Source: Rhizobiales bacterium UBA3584 (GTDB lineage Bacteria; Pseudomonadota; Alphaproteobacteria; Rhizobiales; Devosiaceae). From it: DNA of 24,408 bases. Shown one piece after another: positions 15,026 through 24,408 of the stretch (position 1 is its first letter; every line of letters starts with the position of its first letter). A program made the translations under genes and the position numbers. The notes beneath the pieces are model-generated. The model ran no database searches, was not told where the DNA came from, and saw nothing but the letters and a program-made list of their open reading frames with translations. The stretch spans positions 1-24,408 of the forward strand of contig DFMV01000033.1 in the NCBI GenBank assembly GCA_002375765.1. Reading direction: 5' to 3'.

Positions 15026-16063
15026 TTAAGGAATTTCCAGAGCAAAGGGCACAGTGATAACGTCGCCCCCGCCAACAAATTCCACCCAAAGCGCGTAGGC
15101 ACCCGCTGCAGGAGGTGTGACATGAATGGCCATAGTCGATGAGACAGATCCGACAGCTTCAGCCGCGCCATGCATGGCGTGCTCATCATGGTCCATGGTT
15201 CCCTCAGCGCCCATCCCGGCTTCATCGCCCTCAACGTTCGCTTCCTCCGCTCCCGAAGGCATTTCGTGTTCAACAGGTTCGTTTGACGCTGGGTGGTGAC
15301 TGTGTGCGTGCTCGTGGTACTCGACTGTCTCGGCGTGATGCCCATTCCCGTTGGGCCCGTCGGTCATAGCGTGAGCGTGGACGTAGGCAAGATCTTGGGC
15401 ACGAACGAAAACAGCGTGCGCGGCAACTCCCAGATAAGGTTCAAGATCGGAGGCGGGCTGGCCGTCCTTTTCAACGGCAAGGGTGATCATCCCCTCCTTG
15501 CCGGCCTCCAGATCGGGCGCGCTTAATGTCACCCTATATCCTTGATCAGACGAGACAATCGGCCCATCTTTCACATCGACTGGCGGGGAGCCCAACAGCG
15601 TATCGGCTTGGGTGTCCAGATTCCCATTTTCTCCGACCTGCAGCTCGAAGCGCAACACCTGCTGGCCCAAGCCGGAGGGGGCTGCATCGGTATAGATGTG
15701 GTACCGGCCCGGTTCGGGAAAGTGAAGTTCGGTTGTAAAACGGCCGTCATCGCCGGCCGCCTTTACGTGTTCGTGAACAAGGTGAGACAGACCAGCATCG
15801 GTCGCGAGCAAGTGCAGCTCCTGGGTGAGCTCGACCTCGTATTGGGTGACTCGCTCACCAGTGTGGATGTCAGAATAAGACAGCTCGATGTGTCGAGACA
15901 ATGGCCCGGTCTCGCTGACAACCATTTCTCCCGAGACCGCCGGTTGAACATTTGGCAGGGCAAAGCTGCCTTCCAGGATCTGATCTTGCGCCAGAGCGGG
16001 ACCGACCCCTAGAACAGCGATAACCGCAAGACGCGTGGCAGGGACGAGTTGAGGGCGTTTCAT
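15026..16063 (-). CDS. Secreted His/Met/Glu-rich protein, probable metal binding
   Basis: Periplasmic or secreted protein of 345 residues. A signal peptide (residues 1-25, ending GPALAQ) is followed by two beta-rich modules: LTQELHLLATDAGLSHLVHEH with EPGRYHIYTDAAP in the first, and DLEPYLGVAAHAVFVRAQDL with AYVHAHAMTDG in the second. These resemble FixH/CopC-like immunoglobulin folds found in copper-handling exported proteins. Between about residues 230 and 310 lies an insertion very rich in His, Met, Glu and Asp (HHAETVEYHEHAHSHH and MDHDEHAMHG). The last strands ITVPFALEIP close the fold. AAGGAAAG precedes the ATG. Metal binding, probably copper, is inferred from composition. It is the last gene of the minus-strand block, next to gdhA. 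Confidence 0.75.
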   Translation of the reverse strand: MKRPQLVPATRLAVIAVLGVGPALAQDQILEGSFALPNVQPAVSGEMVVSETGPLSRHIELSYSDIHTGERVTQYEVELTQELHLLATDAGLSHLVHEHVKAAGDDGRFTTELHFPEPGRYHIYTDAAPSGLGQQVLRFELQVGENGNLDTQADTLLGSPPVDVKDGPIVSSDQGYRVTLSAPDLEAGKEGMITLAVEKDGQPASDLEPYLGVAAHAVFVRAQDLAYVHAHAMTDGPNGNGHHAETVEYHEHAHSHHPASNEPVEHEMPSGAEEANVEGDEAGMGAEGTMDHDEHAMHGAAEAVGSVSSTMAIHVTPPAAGAYALWVEFVGGGDVITVPFALEIP

Positions 16064-16172
16064 GGTGTCTTTCCTTGTTTGGGACTGAAGCTCTTTGGAA
16101 GCGGGAGGTTCGTTGGCACCTGACAGTCAAAGCGATTGGGGAGCCGGGCAAGTGCTGGCACAGCCTTTGCCA

Positions 16173-17531
<1,359 letters not shown>

Positions 17532-17654
17532 TTACTCCGACTTTGACGCCGCGCTCATGAAAAAGGGATCTGCTCGACCCGGGCTCAGCTTATGTTCCAA
17601 CGCGCAAGGGCTGCACAGCTATTGCCCCACGAATGCCAGAGCCTCGCACCATTC

Positions 17655-17674
17655 TCTTTGCGCCAGCGCAAAGA
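17655..17674. promoter_or_regulatory. Perfect palindrome upstream of gdhA
   Basis: TCTTTGCGC-CA-GCGCAAAGA, 9-bp arms around a 2-base centre, lies about 127 bases before the gdhA start. The short centre suits a protein operator better than an RNA hairpin, but a terminator for ilvD cannot be excluded. Confidence 0.4.
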
Positions 17675-17753
17675 TTGAATTGACCGACCAAACCGTGGCG
17701 ATGGGTAGCGTCAAAGCCATAGCCTGCAATATCAAAGCGTGACGGCGCTGCCT

Positions 17754-19427
17754 TTATCCCGTGCTGGCGCCCTGGCATGCCGGTCGCGCTGATTGCGCGT
17801 ACTTGCCCAGAACCCCTCCAGTGTATTTTGGAGCCGGTCGGCGCCAGACCGCTCGCCGCCGTTGCAGCTCTTGATCCTCGACGTCGAGCTCGAGCAATCG
17901 CGCCTTGGCGTCAATGGTGATGAGATCGCCCTCTTGCACCAGAGCAATCGTCCCACCCTCGAACGCTTCGGGCGCGACATGGCCCACAACCAGCCCCCAT
18001 GTTCCGCCCGAGAACCTGCCATCGGTAATCAGTCCAACGCTCTCGCCCAGCCCCTGCCCCACCAAGGCCGATGTGGGCGCAAGCATTTCGGGCATGCCCG
18101 GTCCTCCACGAGGCCCCAGATACCGCAGGACCACAATATCGCCGGCCGATATTTTGTTGTCGAGAATGGCGCCTAGGGCCGATTGTTCGTCGTCAAATAC
18201 GCGGGCTGGACCTTTGAGAACGGTTTTAGATAGGCCAGAAATCTTGGCGACTGCTCCATCGGTCGCGAGATTTCCTTTCAAAACGGCCAGGTGCCCCTCT
18301 GGATAGAGTGCTGCGTCCAGGGAAGTTATGACATTTTGCCCCCGAGGCGGTGCCGCGGGCACCAGCTCGAGTTCCTGCGCCAATGTCCGGCCAGTGATCG
18401 TGAGGCAATCCCCGTTCAGCTTGCCCGCATCAAGAAGCATCTTGAGCACCTGCGGAACGCCCCCAGCCTGGTGTAGGTCAACTGCCATATATTGGCCAGA
18501 AGGCTTGAGGTTGCAGATGATCGGAATCCGCTTGCGAACCGTTTCGAAGTCATCGAGTTCCCATTCCACCCCCGCTGCACGAGCAATCGCCAAATAATGT
18601 AGGACTGCATTAGTGGAACCCCCAGTTGCCATGACCAGTGCAACCGCGTTCTCGATCGATTCGCGTGTCACGATGTCGGACGGCTTGAGCCCGTTTCTGA
18701 CCGCTCTTGCCAAGGTCCGAGCGGATCGATCTGCAGACGCACGCTTTTCCTCATCCGGATTGGCCATGCTGGAGGAGCCAAGCAACGACATCCCAAGCGC
18801 TTCAAAAGAGCCCGCCATGGTGTTGGCCGTATACATCCCGCCACAGGACCCGGTGCTAGGACATGCATTGCGTTCAATTCCCTTGAAATCCTCCTCACTC
18901 ATCGTCCCTGCCATATAAGCACCAACAGCCTCAAAGGCAGAGACAATGGATAGGTCCTGGCCCTTCCATCGGCCAGGCTTGATCGTCCCCCCATAAACAT
19001 AGATGGAGGGAACATTGGCTCGAAGCATCCCGATCATGCCCCCAGGAAGGTTCTTGTCACACCCGCCCACGACCAGCACGCCGTCCATCCACTGACCTTG
19101 CACCGACAATTCTACGCAGTCGGCAATCACTTCGCGGGAGACCAAAGAATACTTCATTCCCTCGGTGCCCATGGCCATACCGTCCGAAATGGTGGGGACG
19201 CCAAAAATTTGGGGGTTGGCTCCTTCTTGCTTGATGGCTGCTGCCGCTGCATCAACAAGGCTCTGAAGGCCCGCATTGCACGGGGTGATCGTGGAATGGC
19301 CATTGGCAATGCCAACAATAGGTTGATCGAAATCTTTCTCCTCATAGCCCAGAGCATAAAACATGGCTCGGTTGGGTGAACGCGCGATGCCGTGGGTGAT
19401 ATGACGGGAGCGATCATTATGGGCCAT
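17754..19427 (-). CDS. ilvD: Dihydroxy-acid dehydratase
   Basis: Iron-sulfur enzyme of 557 residues converting 2,3-dihydroxy-3-methyl acids to the 2-keto acids of valine and isoleucine. The three cluster cysteines are visible: C50 in STITPCN, C123 in GGCDKN and C195 in [11 protein letters not shown]125 next to C123 is the metal-binding lysine that is carbamylated in relatives. Other conserved parts are [15 protein letters not shown] and [23 protein letters not shown]. The pattern fits the group of shorter, [2Fe-2S]-type enzymes. A strong AAGGAGGA ribosome site precedes the ATG. The C-terminal tail after [11 protein letters not shown] is a short variable extension. No regulation is readable in the leader. 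Confidence 0.97.
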   Translation of the reverse strand: MAHNDRSRHITHGIARSPNRAMFYALGYEEKDFDQPIVGIANGHSTITPCNAGLQSLVDAAAAAIKQEGANPQIFGVPTISDGMAMGTEGMKYSLVSREVIADCVELSVQGQWMDGVLVVGGCDKNLPGGMIGMLRANVPSIYVYGGTIKPGRWKGQDLSIVSAFEAVGAYMAGTMSEEDFKGIERNACPSTGSCGGMYTANTMAGSFEALGMSLLGSSSMANPDEEKRASADRSARTLARAVRNGLKPSDIVTRESIENAVALVMATGGSTNAVLHYLAIARAAGVEWELDDFETVRKRIPIICNLKPSGQYMAVDLHQAGGVPQVLKMLLDAGKLNGDCLTITGRTLAQELELVPAAPPRGQNVITSLDAALYPEGHLAVLKGNLATDGAVAKISGLSKTVLKGPARVFDDEQSALGAILDNKISAGDIVVLRYLGPRGGPGMPEMLAPTSALVGQGLGESVGLITDGRFSGGTWGLVVGHVAPEAFEGGTIALVQEGDLITIDAKARLLELDVEDQELQRRRAVWRRPAPKYTGGVLGKYAQSARPACQGASTG

Positions 19428-20074
19428 TGGGTCCTCCTTGGCAGACTGTGAGACACCTTGATGGTGAGGTAACGGTGAGCTTTCTGGTTTGGTTCGACAG
19501 CGCGGACAGTGCGAGCCCGTGTTGGTCCAGACCGCGGGCCGATCTGACCGAGGGCCGAGCGCCCAATCGCCGCTTAACCCGCTAGCGTCATATCGATGTC
19601 GCGCTGCTTGTTAAGCAGCACTGAATGGGTGGAACGAAACACCCACCCGGCACAGTTGCACAAAGCACATGGCAAAAATGGCAACCCTCGATCCACCAGG
19701 GTTGGCCATCTCAAGCGGCTGCAGCGCGGGCAATTTCCATCCGCCAGCAAAAAAGAGTGGCGTGAGGGCCCACGGGCGGGCCTGACCAGAGGGCGCGGGC
19801 TGGGCAAAATTGTAACGCCCCTCCACGTTCATCAGCCCAGTCGCAGCCAGCACACGGCAGTTGGCTGGCCGAAAGTGTGGTCTTGATCCCACCCTGGCCA
19901 GAGCAATTCACTGCTCGCCCGCCATGGATGCCCGCCCCGAAAAGGATGCACGCACTTCCCAATCGCGCTGTTTTTTGCCCGAAGGTAGCGAACCGAGTGG
20001 ATCGGGCACGGGCATGACAACGCCACAACCCTCAACCCCTATTTATCAGTCGGGTCCAGCGTCCTTGGTCGAGA
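19428..20074. other. 647-base intergenic stretch, no gene recognised
   Basis: Lies between the chemoreceptor stop and the ilvD start, both on the minus strand. Open frames on both strands here are short, rich in Pro, Arg and Ser and match nothing I know. A weak hairpin (AACCCT / AGGGTT, 19683-19688 and 19698-19703) is present. The ilvD promoter should be near 19440-19560. No tRNA or terminator with a clear T-run was seen. Confidence 0.5.
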
Positions 20075-22042
20075 TCAGAACTCGTTCCAATCGCTATCGA
20101 TGGCGGCGTTACCCAAAGAGAGATGGGCGGCCGCCGCGTGTTTTCCATTGTGCTGGAGACCGTGCTTGTCGGTAGCGATGGGCCTGACCCGATCGGCACT
20201 GGCAACAGCAGGGGCCGGCTTGTGCGACTGGCTGGTCGCGGTCGCACCCTGGATACGGAAGATCTCCACGATCCGGTCGAGCGCAATTGCCTGCTCCTCG
20301 GTCTGGGCGATTGCGGCGTTGGTCTGTTCAACAAGTGCGGCGTTGTGCTGGGTCATCTCGTCCAACTGACGCACCGCGGCGTTGACCTCCTCGATCGAGG
20401 CGGCCTGCTCGCGGCTGTCACTGGCAATGGTCTGCATCTGCCCGGTGTTGGCCCGCGCTGCCTCGAGCATGGCCACAAGCTTTTCTGCCGCCTGCGCCAC
20501 AAGACGTCTGCCGCCATCGACCTCATTGGCCGATTGCTCAATAAGCGTCTTGACCTCCGAGGAGGCTTCCGCCGCCGACTGCGCCAGCCGCCGCACCTCG
20601 ACAGCCACCACCGAAAATCCCTTGCCCGCTTCCCCGGCCCGCGCCGCTTCCACAGACGCATTTAACGCCAAAAGATTGGTCTGGAAGGCAATGTCGTCGA
20701 TAAGCTTGATGATGTCGGACACCTTGGCCGAGGATGTGGTAATCCGCTCCATGGCCGAGGTCGCCTCTTCCATCACCTGCCCACCCTCTTCAGCCGACTG
20801 GGTGACCGTGGCTGCGGTCTTTGAGGCTTCCAGGGCCCGCTTGGCGTTTTCCAGAACCGTCGCTGCCAGCTGCTCCATGGCCGCCGAAGTCTCCTCGATG
20901 GTCGAAGCCTGGCGCGTGGTGCGTTCGGACAGGTCATCGGCGCCCGACAGGATCTCCCCGGTCGCAATCTTTAGGTTCCTTGACGTGTCGCGCAATTGCG
21001 CCACCATATCGCTTAGACTTTGCGCAGTGCGGTTAAAGTCAGCTTTGAGCTCATGCCACTTGCTCGGCATATCTTGGGTGACACGATGGCAAAGATCTCC
21101 TGCCGCAAGCGCCGACAGACCCTGCGCCAAGACCGTAGCGGCCACTTGATCGGCTTGAGCCTCGCGCTCCTTTTCCTGGTGCGCTGTGGCCCGCTCTTGT
21201 TCGGCAGCCATCCGATCGGCGTCGTGACGCTGCCGGGCTTGGGTGGCTTGGGCTTCTGCGGCGCGTTTCTCGATCCCGGCTTGCTTGAAAACTAATACCG
21301 CCCGTGCCATGTCGCCGAGTTCGTTTTTTCCATCGGTGGCTGGGACCTCAACGCTGTCGTTACCCGCGGCAAGTTCGCTCATGGCGTTTGTCAGCGCATT
21401 GACGGGCCCGGTCACGGACCGGGTAATGGCAAAGGCCGCCCCACCCATGATGGCGACACCTGCCAACAACGCCGCGCCGAGTACTTTTACGTTGTCCCAG
21501 AACATATTGGTCAGATCGTCGATATAGACCCCTGTCCCTACGACCCAGCCCCACTCTGTGCCCTGAACGTGGGAAAGTTTGGGTTGAGCCAGATCACTGC
21601 CCGGCTTGGGCCACAGGTAATCGACAAAGCCGGAGCCGCTCGCTTGGACGGTCTTGACGAACTCGACAAACAACAGCTTGCCCTCAGGGTCCGCGTTGTT
21701 TGAGAGATCTTGTCCATTAAGCTCGGGCTTGAACGGATGCATTACCATCGTGGGGCCCATGTCATTGATCCAGAAATACTCGGTTCCGCTGTAGCGCATG
21801 GCTGCAATGGCAGCGATTGCCCGCTCTTGTGCCTCCGGCACGGTCAACTCCCCGGCCCCGGCGCGCGCTGCGTAAGCTTCAACCACCGCGGTTGCACTGT
21901 CGGTCAAGACCGACAGCATTGCCTTGCGATTTTCCACCATTCGCTGCTGAGTATTGTGCAGCGAGAAAACGGTGCCCGCGATCATCATGGCCAGCGCTAG
22001 CGCGCCCATGATCAACAGCTTTGTGGATATGCGCATGGCCAT
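20075..22042 (-). CDS. Methyl-accepting chemotaxis protein with periplasmic Cache domain
   Basis: Inner-membrane chemoreceptor of about 655 residues. The ATG at 22042 is chosen because AAGGA lies 7 bases upstream and the next residues lead straight into the first membrane helix (about 9-29). A periplasmic single-Cache domain follows, with [20 protein letters not shown] and [13 protein letters not shown]; then the second membrane helix (about 186-207), a HAMP region, a Glu/Ala/Gln-rich coiled coil and the signalling domain with [20 protein letters not shown] and [20 protein letters not shown] at its tip. It would relay a signal to CheA through CheW. This type of Cache often senses small organic acids; the ligand is unknown here. 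No che genes are nearby, so it is an orphan receptor. Confidence 0.95.
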   Translation of the reverse strand: MAMRISTKLLIMGALALAMMIAGTVFSLHNTQQRMVENRKAMLSVLTDSATAVVEAYAARAGAGELTVPEAQERAIAAIAAMRYSGTEYFWINDMGPTMVMHPFKPELNGQDLSNNADPEGKLLFVEFVKTVQASGSGFVDYLWPKPGSDLAQPKLSHVQGTEWGWVVGTGVYIDDLTNMFWDNVKVLGAALLAGVAIMGGAAFAITRSVTGPVNALTNAMSELAAGNDSVEVPATDGKNELGDMARAVLVFKQAGIEKRAAEAQATQARQRHDADRMAAEQERATAHQEKEREAQADQVAATVLAQGLSALAAGDLCHRVTQDMPSKWHELKADFNRTAQSLSDMVAQLRDTSRNLKIATGEILSGADDLSERTTRQASTIEETSAAMEQLAATVLENAKRALEASKTAATVTQSAEEGGQVMEEATSAMERITTSSAKVSDIIKLIDDIAFQTNLLALNASVEAARAGEAGKGFSVVAVEVRRLAQSAAEASSEVKTLIEQSANEVDGGRRLVAQAAEKLVAMLEAARANTGQMQTIASDSREQAASIEEVNAAVRQLDEMTQHNAALVEQTNAAIAQTEEQAIALDRIVEIFRIQGATATSQSHKPAPAVASADRVRPIATDKHGLQHNGKHAAAAHLSLGNAAIDSDWNEF

Positions 22043-22486
22043 GATGAGATCCTTTGATATCTGCTCTTTGATGTTGTCCAACAGATGGAGTAAACAATGC
22101 ACTAAGCAGATCAGCCGACAGTCCTGAAACCGCGAGACAAGCCCCGGTCCGCGCTGTAGAAATACGTATCGACACAGTGTCGCAGGGCTTTTGACTCGAA
22201 GTTGGTGGAAATCAGCTGGTTATCGATTGCCTCAAGGCCTTGGTTGCAGGCGGGTGGCGAAAATAAGCCGGTGTCTCTAATCTGGGCCATGGCGTGATCT
22301 CGTGCCGATGCTAGACCCCGGCTGGGTGGTTTTGAGATCACACCGAGATTGCACCCTTAAACCTTAACCGGCCCGCTCGATACGGCCGGTTTTTCGTTTG
22401 TGTTTGTGCCAGCTCAAAGTTCGATTGGCACGGGCTGGGTATTGAGAGGGCGAACATAACGTTCACCAAAACTCATGGAGACAAAA
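22043..22486. other. Divergent intergenic region between chemoreceptor and pseudoazurin
   Basis: About 440 bases holding the promoters of two divergent genes and one strong terminator hairpin (22366-22394). A minus-strand open frame of 76 codons at 22111-22341 has no ribosome site or recognisable motif. I saw no tRNA and no clear FNR-type TTGAT-N4-ATCAA box. Confidence 0.5.
22366..22394 (+). terminator. Rho-independent terminator without an obvious gene upstream
   Basis: AACCGGCC and GGCCGGTT form a GC-rich 8-bp stem around a loop of about 10 bases, followed on the plus strand by TTTTTCGTTTGTG. It is a good intrinsic terminator. The nearest plus-strand gene begins downstream of it and the nearest gene upstream runs the other way, so whatever it ends is not annotated; it may stop a short RNA or protect the pseudoazurin promoter. 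Confidence 0.7.
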
Positions 22487-22927
22487 ATGATCAGGACCGC
22501 TCTTACCGCCTTGATGCTCACGGTCGGGCTTGCTGGCGCCCCAGCATGGGCCGCCGATCACGAGGTTCAGATGCTCAATCGCGGTGATGCGGGGCCAATG
22601 GTGTTTGAGCCTGCTGGCATCAAGATCGAGCCCGGTGACACGGTAACCTTCGTGGCCACTGACCCCGGACATAATGCCGAGACCATCGCGGGCATGTTCC
22701 CCCAAGGGGCTGAAGCCTTCCGCACCACGATCGGGGAAACAGTCACCGTCACCTTCGATGTCGAAGGGGTTTATGGCATCAAATGCACGCCTCACTACGC
22801 CATGGGCATGGTGGCCTTGATCCAGGTTGGGGACGCGCCCGAAAATCTCGAGCAGGCAAAAGCAACCACGCTTCCTCCCAAGGCAAAGGAGCGATTTGAA
22901 GCAGCTTACCAAGAACTGGGGCTCTAG
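22487..22927 (+). CDS. Pseudoazurin
   Basis: Periplasmic type 1 (blue) copper electron-transfer protein, 146 residues with a signal peptide ending APAWA. Ligands H62, C100, H103 and M108 are seen in DPGHNAE and [10 protein letters not shown]; after removal of the 22-residue signal peptide they become 40, 78, 81 and 86, exactly the spacing of characterised pseudoazurins. The upstream ATG at 22475 is rejected because GGAG at 22477-22480 sits 6 bases before the ATG at 22487. In denitrifiers it gives electrons to copper nitrite reductase and nitrous oxide reductase. An NnrU-family gene follows after a terminator, consistent with that setting; no reductase gene is in the window. Confidence 0.96.
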   Translation: MIRTALTALMLTVGLAGAPAWAADHEVQMLNRGDAGPMVFEPAGIKIEPGDTVTFVATDPGHNAETIAGMFPQGAEAFRTTIGETVTVTFDVEGVYGIKCTPHYAMGMVALIQVGDAPENLEQAKATTLPPKAKERFEAAYQELGL

Positions 22928-22935
22928 CTTCAAAA

Positions 22936-22969
22936 AAGGGGGCGCACAAATTACTGCCGCCCCCTTCTT
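22936..22969 (+). terminator. Rho-independent terminator after pseudoazurin
   Basis: AAGGGGGCG and CGCCCCCTT form a 9-bp stem with a 13-base loop, followed by CTT, 10 bases after the pseudoazurin stop. It ends just before the NnrU start codon, so NnrU may depend on read-through or has little independent promoter space. Confidence 0.75.
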
Positions 22970-22983
22970 AGCAAGGATGATCG

Positions 22984-23466
22984 ATGCCCGAATTTGCGCT
23001 CGCACTCACACTATTTGTCCTGTCCCACCTCGTCCCATCGCTCCCAGGGGTGCGCGCGCGCATCATCGCCATAATCGGCCGCAAAGCCTATCTGATCGGC
23101 TACGCAACCCTGTCGGTTGTCCTTCTCGCTTGGGTCTTGCTTGCAGCCGTTTCTGCTCCCGTGTCGGTGTTGTGGATGCCAGCTGGCTGGCAGGCATGGA
23201 TCACGCTGGTTGTTTCTCCCATCGCACTGTTTCTCATCATAGCCGGACTGATTTCACCCAACCCACTCTCTTTAAGCGCGCGGCGAAGTCAGCTTGGTGA
23301 GGCTGGTGCCGTAGTAACAATCACGCGCCACCCCGTGTTCTGGGGATTTGCCCTGTGGAGTGCATCTCATATTCCCCCCAACGGTGATTTGCGGTCACTT
23401 CTTCTATTTGGTAGCCTGACCATTCTGGCCGTCTCGGGTTTCTGGCTGTCTGTTGATTGTCGCTGA
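22984..23466 (+). pseudogene. nnrU: NnrU-family membrane protein, 3' end replaced by IS21
   Basis: Integral membrane protein associated with nitrate/nitrite/NO respiration; its biochemical role is unsettled. Visible are N-terminal FVLSHLVPSLPGVRARIIAI and the family core TITRHPVFWGFALWSASHIP plus PNGDLRSLLLFG, with about five hydrophobic segments. The frame reaches a stop at 23464-23466 (161 codons), but the last residues are encoded by the IS21 end, where family members continue with DRR-rich residues and a further helix. The loss is probably 30-60 residues. The ribosome site AAGGA lies 7 bases before the ATG. The missing C-terminus probably impairs function, but a truncated product cannot be excluded. 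Confidence 0.8.
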
Positions 23467-23534
23467 GAAGTGACCCGGGATTTTCACCGAGAATTGACCC
23501 GCCTCATGGATATGATTTGGGTTTGATCAGATGG

Positions 23535-24317
23535 TCAAGTCGGTGCTTTCTCCTTTTTGGCTTTGGTGGCTTGGGCCGAGCTGTTCCTGAACCGGAAGCT
23601 GTCGTTTCCGGTTTCGAGGATATGGCAGTGGTGGGTCAGGCGATCGAGGAGCGCAGTCGTCATCTTGGCGTCGCCAAACACGCTGGCCCATTCGGCAAAG
23701 CTGAGGTTGGTGGTGATGATGACGCTGGTGCGCTCGTAGAGTTTGCTCAGCAGATGGAACAGCAATGCCCCTCCTGATGCGCTGAAGGGCAGGTATCCAA
23801 GCTCGTCGAGAATGACCAGGTCGGAATGGATCAGCCGGTTGGCAATCTGTCCGGCCTTGCCCTGAGCTTTTTCCTGTTCCAGCGCATTGACCAGTTCGAC
23901 GGTCGAGAAGAAGCGCACTCTCTTGCGGTGATGCTGAATGGCCTGGATGCCCAGCGCTGTGGCGATGTGGGTTTTGCCGGTTCCCGGTCCCCCTACCAAA
24001 ACGACATTGTCGCTCTTTTCGATGAAGGCACCGGAATGAAGCTGGCGCACCAGGGCCTCATTGATCTCGCTGCTGGCAAAATCGAAGCCAGCCAGGTCCT
24101 TATAGGTTGGAAAGCGCGCCACCTTGAGCTGATAGGCGATCGATCGTGTCTCGCGTTCGGCCATCTCGGCCTTGAGCAATTGGGAGAGAACCGGAACGGC
24201 TGCCTGGAAGGCCGGAGACCCCTGTTCGGTGAGCTCGCTGATCGCCTGGGCCATGCCTGTCATCTTGAGGCTTTTGAGCATGATGACCAAAGCTGCGCTT
24301 GCTGGATCATGACGCAT
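23535..24317 (-). CDS. istB: IS21 helper ATPase IstB
   Basis: AAA+ ATPase that assists the IstA transposase in IS21 movement; 260 residues from the ATG at 24317. That start is chosen for its perfect AAGGAGGT ribosome site and overlap with the end of istA; the longer open frame starting at 24389 is not likely. Walker A is GGPGTGKTH (about residue 113), Walker [13 protein letters not shown], sensor-1 region VIITTNLSF, and the C-terminus has [14 protein letters not shown]. The protein is full length with no lesion, so the element may be active if istA is intact beyond the window. Confidence 0.96.
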   Translation of the reverse strand: MRHDPASAALVIMLKSLKMTGMAQAISELTEQGSPAFQAAVPVLSQLLKAEMAERETRSIAYQLKVARFPTYKDLAGFDFASSEINEALVRQLHSGAFIEKSDNVVLVGGPGTGKTHIATALGIQAIQHHRKRVRFFSTVELVNALEQEKAQGKAGQIANRLIHSDLVILDELGYLPFSASGGALLFHLLSKLYERTSVIITTNLSFAEWASVFGDAKMTTALLDRLTHHCHILETGNDSFRFRNSSAQATKAKKEKAPT

Positions 24318-24408
24318 GGCGCACCTCCTTGTCCCCGCGCAGGGTATCGTAGCGTTCCACATTGGCCTGCGGTTCCTTGCCCAGGACAAGGGCTTGTGGT
24401 GCCTCGAC
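24307..24408 (-). CDS. istA: IS21 transposase IstA, C-terminal end (partial)
   Basis: The frame entering from the right edge reads [20 protein letters not shown] followed by [13 protein letters not shown] and stops at TGA 24307-24309, overlapping the istB start by 11 bases. This overlap is the usual IS21 arrangement and suggests translational coupling. Only about 33 codons are inside the window; the catalytic domain is not seen. Confidence 0.85.
   Translation of the reverse strand, partial: VEAPQALVLGKEPQANVERYDTLRGDKEVRHAS

Larger units (their letters stand above)
23451..24408 (-). mobile_element. IS21-family element, one end and partial body
   Basis: Runs off the right edge of the window. 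The inner terminus begins near 23447-23451 and carries two copies of the motif GAGAA(G/T)TGACCC at 23465-23476 and 23489-23500, 24 bases apart, as is typical of the multiple terminal repeats of IS21 elements. It contains complete istB and the last 33 codons of istA. It interrupts the nnrU-like gene. The other end and target duplication are outside the window. Confidence 0.88.

Noticed and set aside
19574..20035. Several overlapping short open frames on both strands in the gap after ilvD
   Set aside because: All are low-complexity in Pro/Arg/Ser, lack ribosome sites and match no family I know; typical of open frames in GC-rich non-coding DNA.
22190..22215. Sequence resembling a tRNA T-loop on the minus strand
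   Set aside because: No acceptor stem, anticodon stem or CCA end could be built around it.
22111..22341. Minus-strand open frame of 76 codons upstream of the chemoreceptor
   Set aside because: No ribosome site, no recognisable motif and a composition unlike the neighbours; more likely leader DNA than a gene.

Overview
The window looks like a chromosomal accessory region of a high-GC alphaproteobacterium, most likely Hyphomicrobiales (Devosia/Pelagibacterium-like). That placement is inferred from the style of the sugar ABC transporters, the single-domain FrcA-like ATPase, the pseudoazurin/NnrU pair and the IS66, IS110 and IS21 elements; no rRNA or other lineage marker is present.

Positions 1-8.9 kb hold two carbohydrate uptake loci. 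Locus A (minus strand) is binding protein, fused double ATPase and permease; the permease is cut short by a stop codon near the window edge. Locus B is split around an AT-rich divergent control region: a binding protein and an NAD-dependent epimerase/dehydratase on the minus strand, and a single-domain ATPase plus permease on the plus strand. A LacI-family repressor faces the locus B permease and is the obvious candidate regulator. Both binding-protein genes are followed by a stem-loop before the next gene.

Positions 9-10.6 kb hold an MFS transporter whose start codon lies just after a terminator-like hairpin. Overlapping its end is a frameshifted, truncated remnant that reads like the N-terminus of uroporphyrinogen-III synthase.

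Positions 10.56-14.9 kb are a pile-up of mobile DNA: an IS630-type N-terminal fragment, a back-to-back tyrosine recombinase C-terminal fragment, an IS110-family element with a one-base frameshift, two small host genes (a 72-aa conserved-looking protein and a histidine phosphatase), and an IS66-family element with an intact tnpC but only the tail of tnpB.

Positions 15-22 kb, all minus strand, hold ordinary metabolism and sensing: a secreted His-rich probable metal-binding protein, glutamate dehydrogenase (gdhA), dihydroxy-acid dehydratase (ilvD), and a Cache-domain chemoreceptor. gdhA and ilvD serve nitrogen assimilation and branched-chain amino acid synthesis.

Positions 22.4-24.4 kb hold pseudoazurin (periplasmic blue-copper electron carrier) and an NnrU-family membrane protein, both associated with denitrification. 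The NnrU gene is interrupted at its 3' end by an IS21-family element, of which istB and the tail of istA are inside the window.

I found no clearly new multi-gene system. The most interesting items are the IS110 upstream non-coding end (candidate bridge RNA), the attenuator-like leader of the MFS gene with its decayed hemD-like partner, the His-rich secreted protein, the terminator with no gene in front of it at about 22.37 kb, and the IS21-truncated nnrU.
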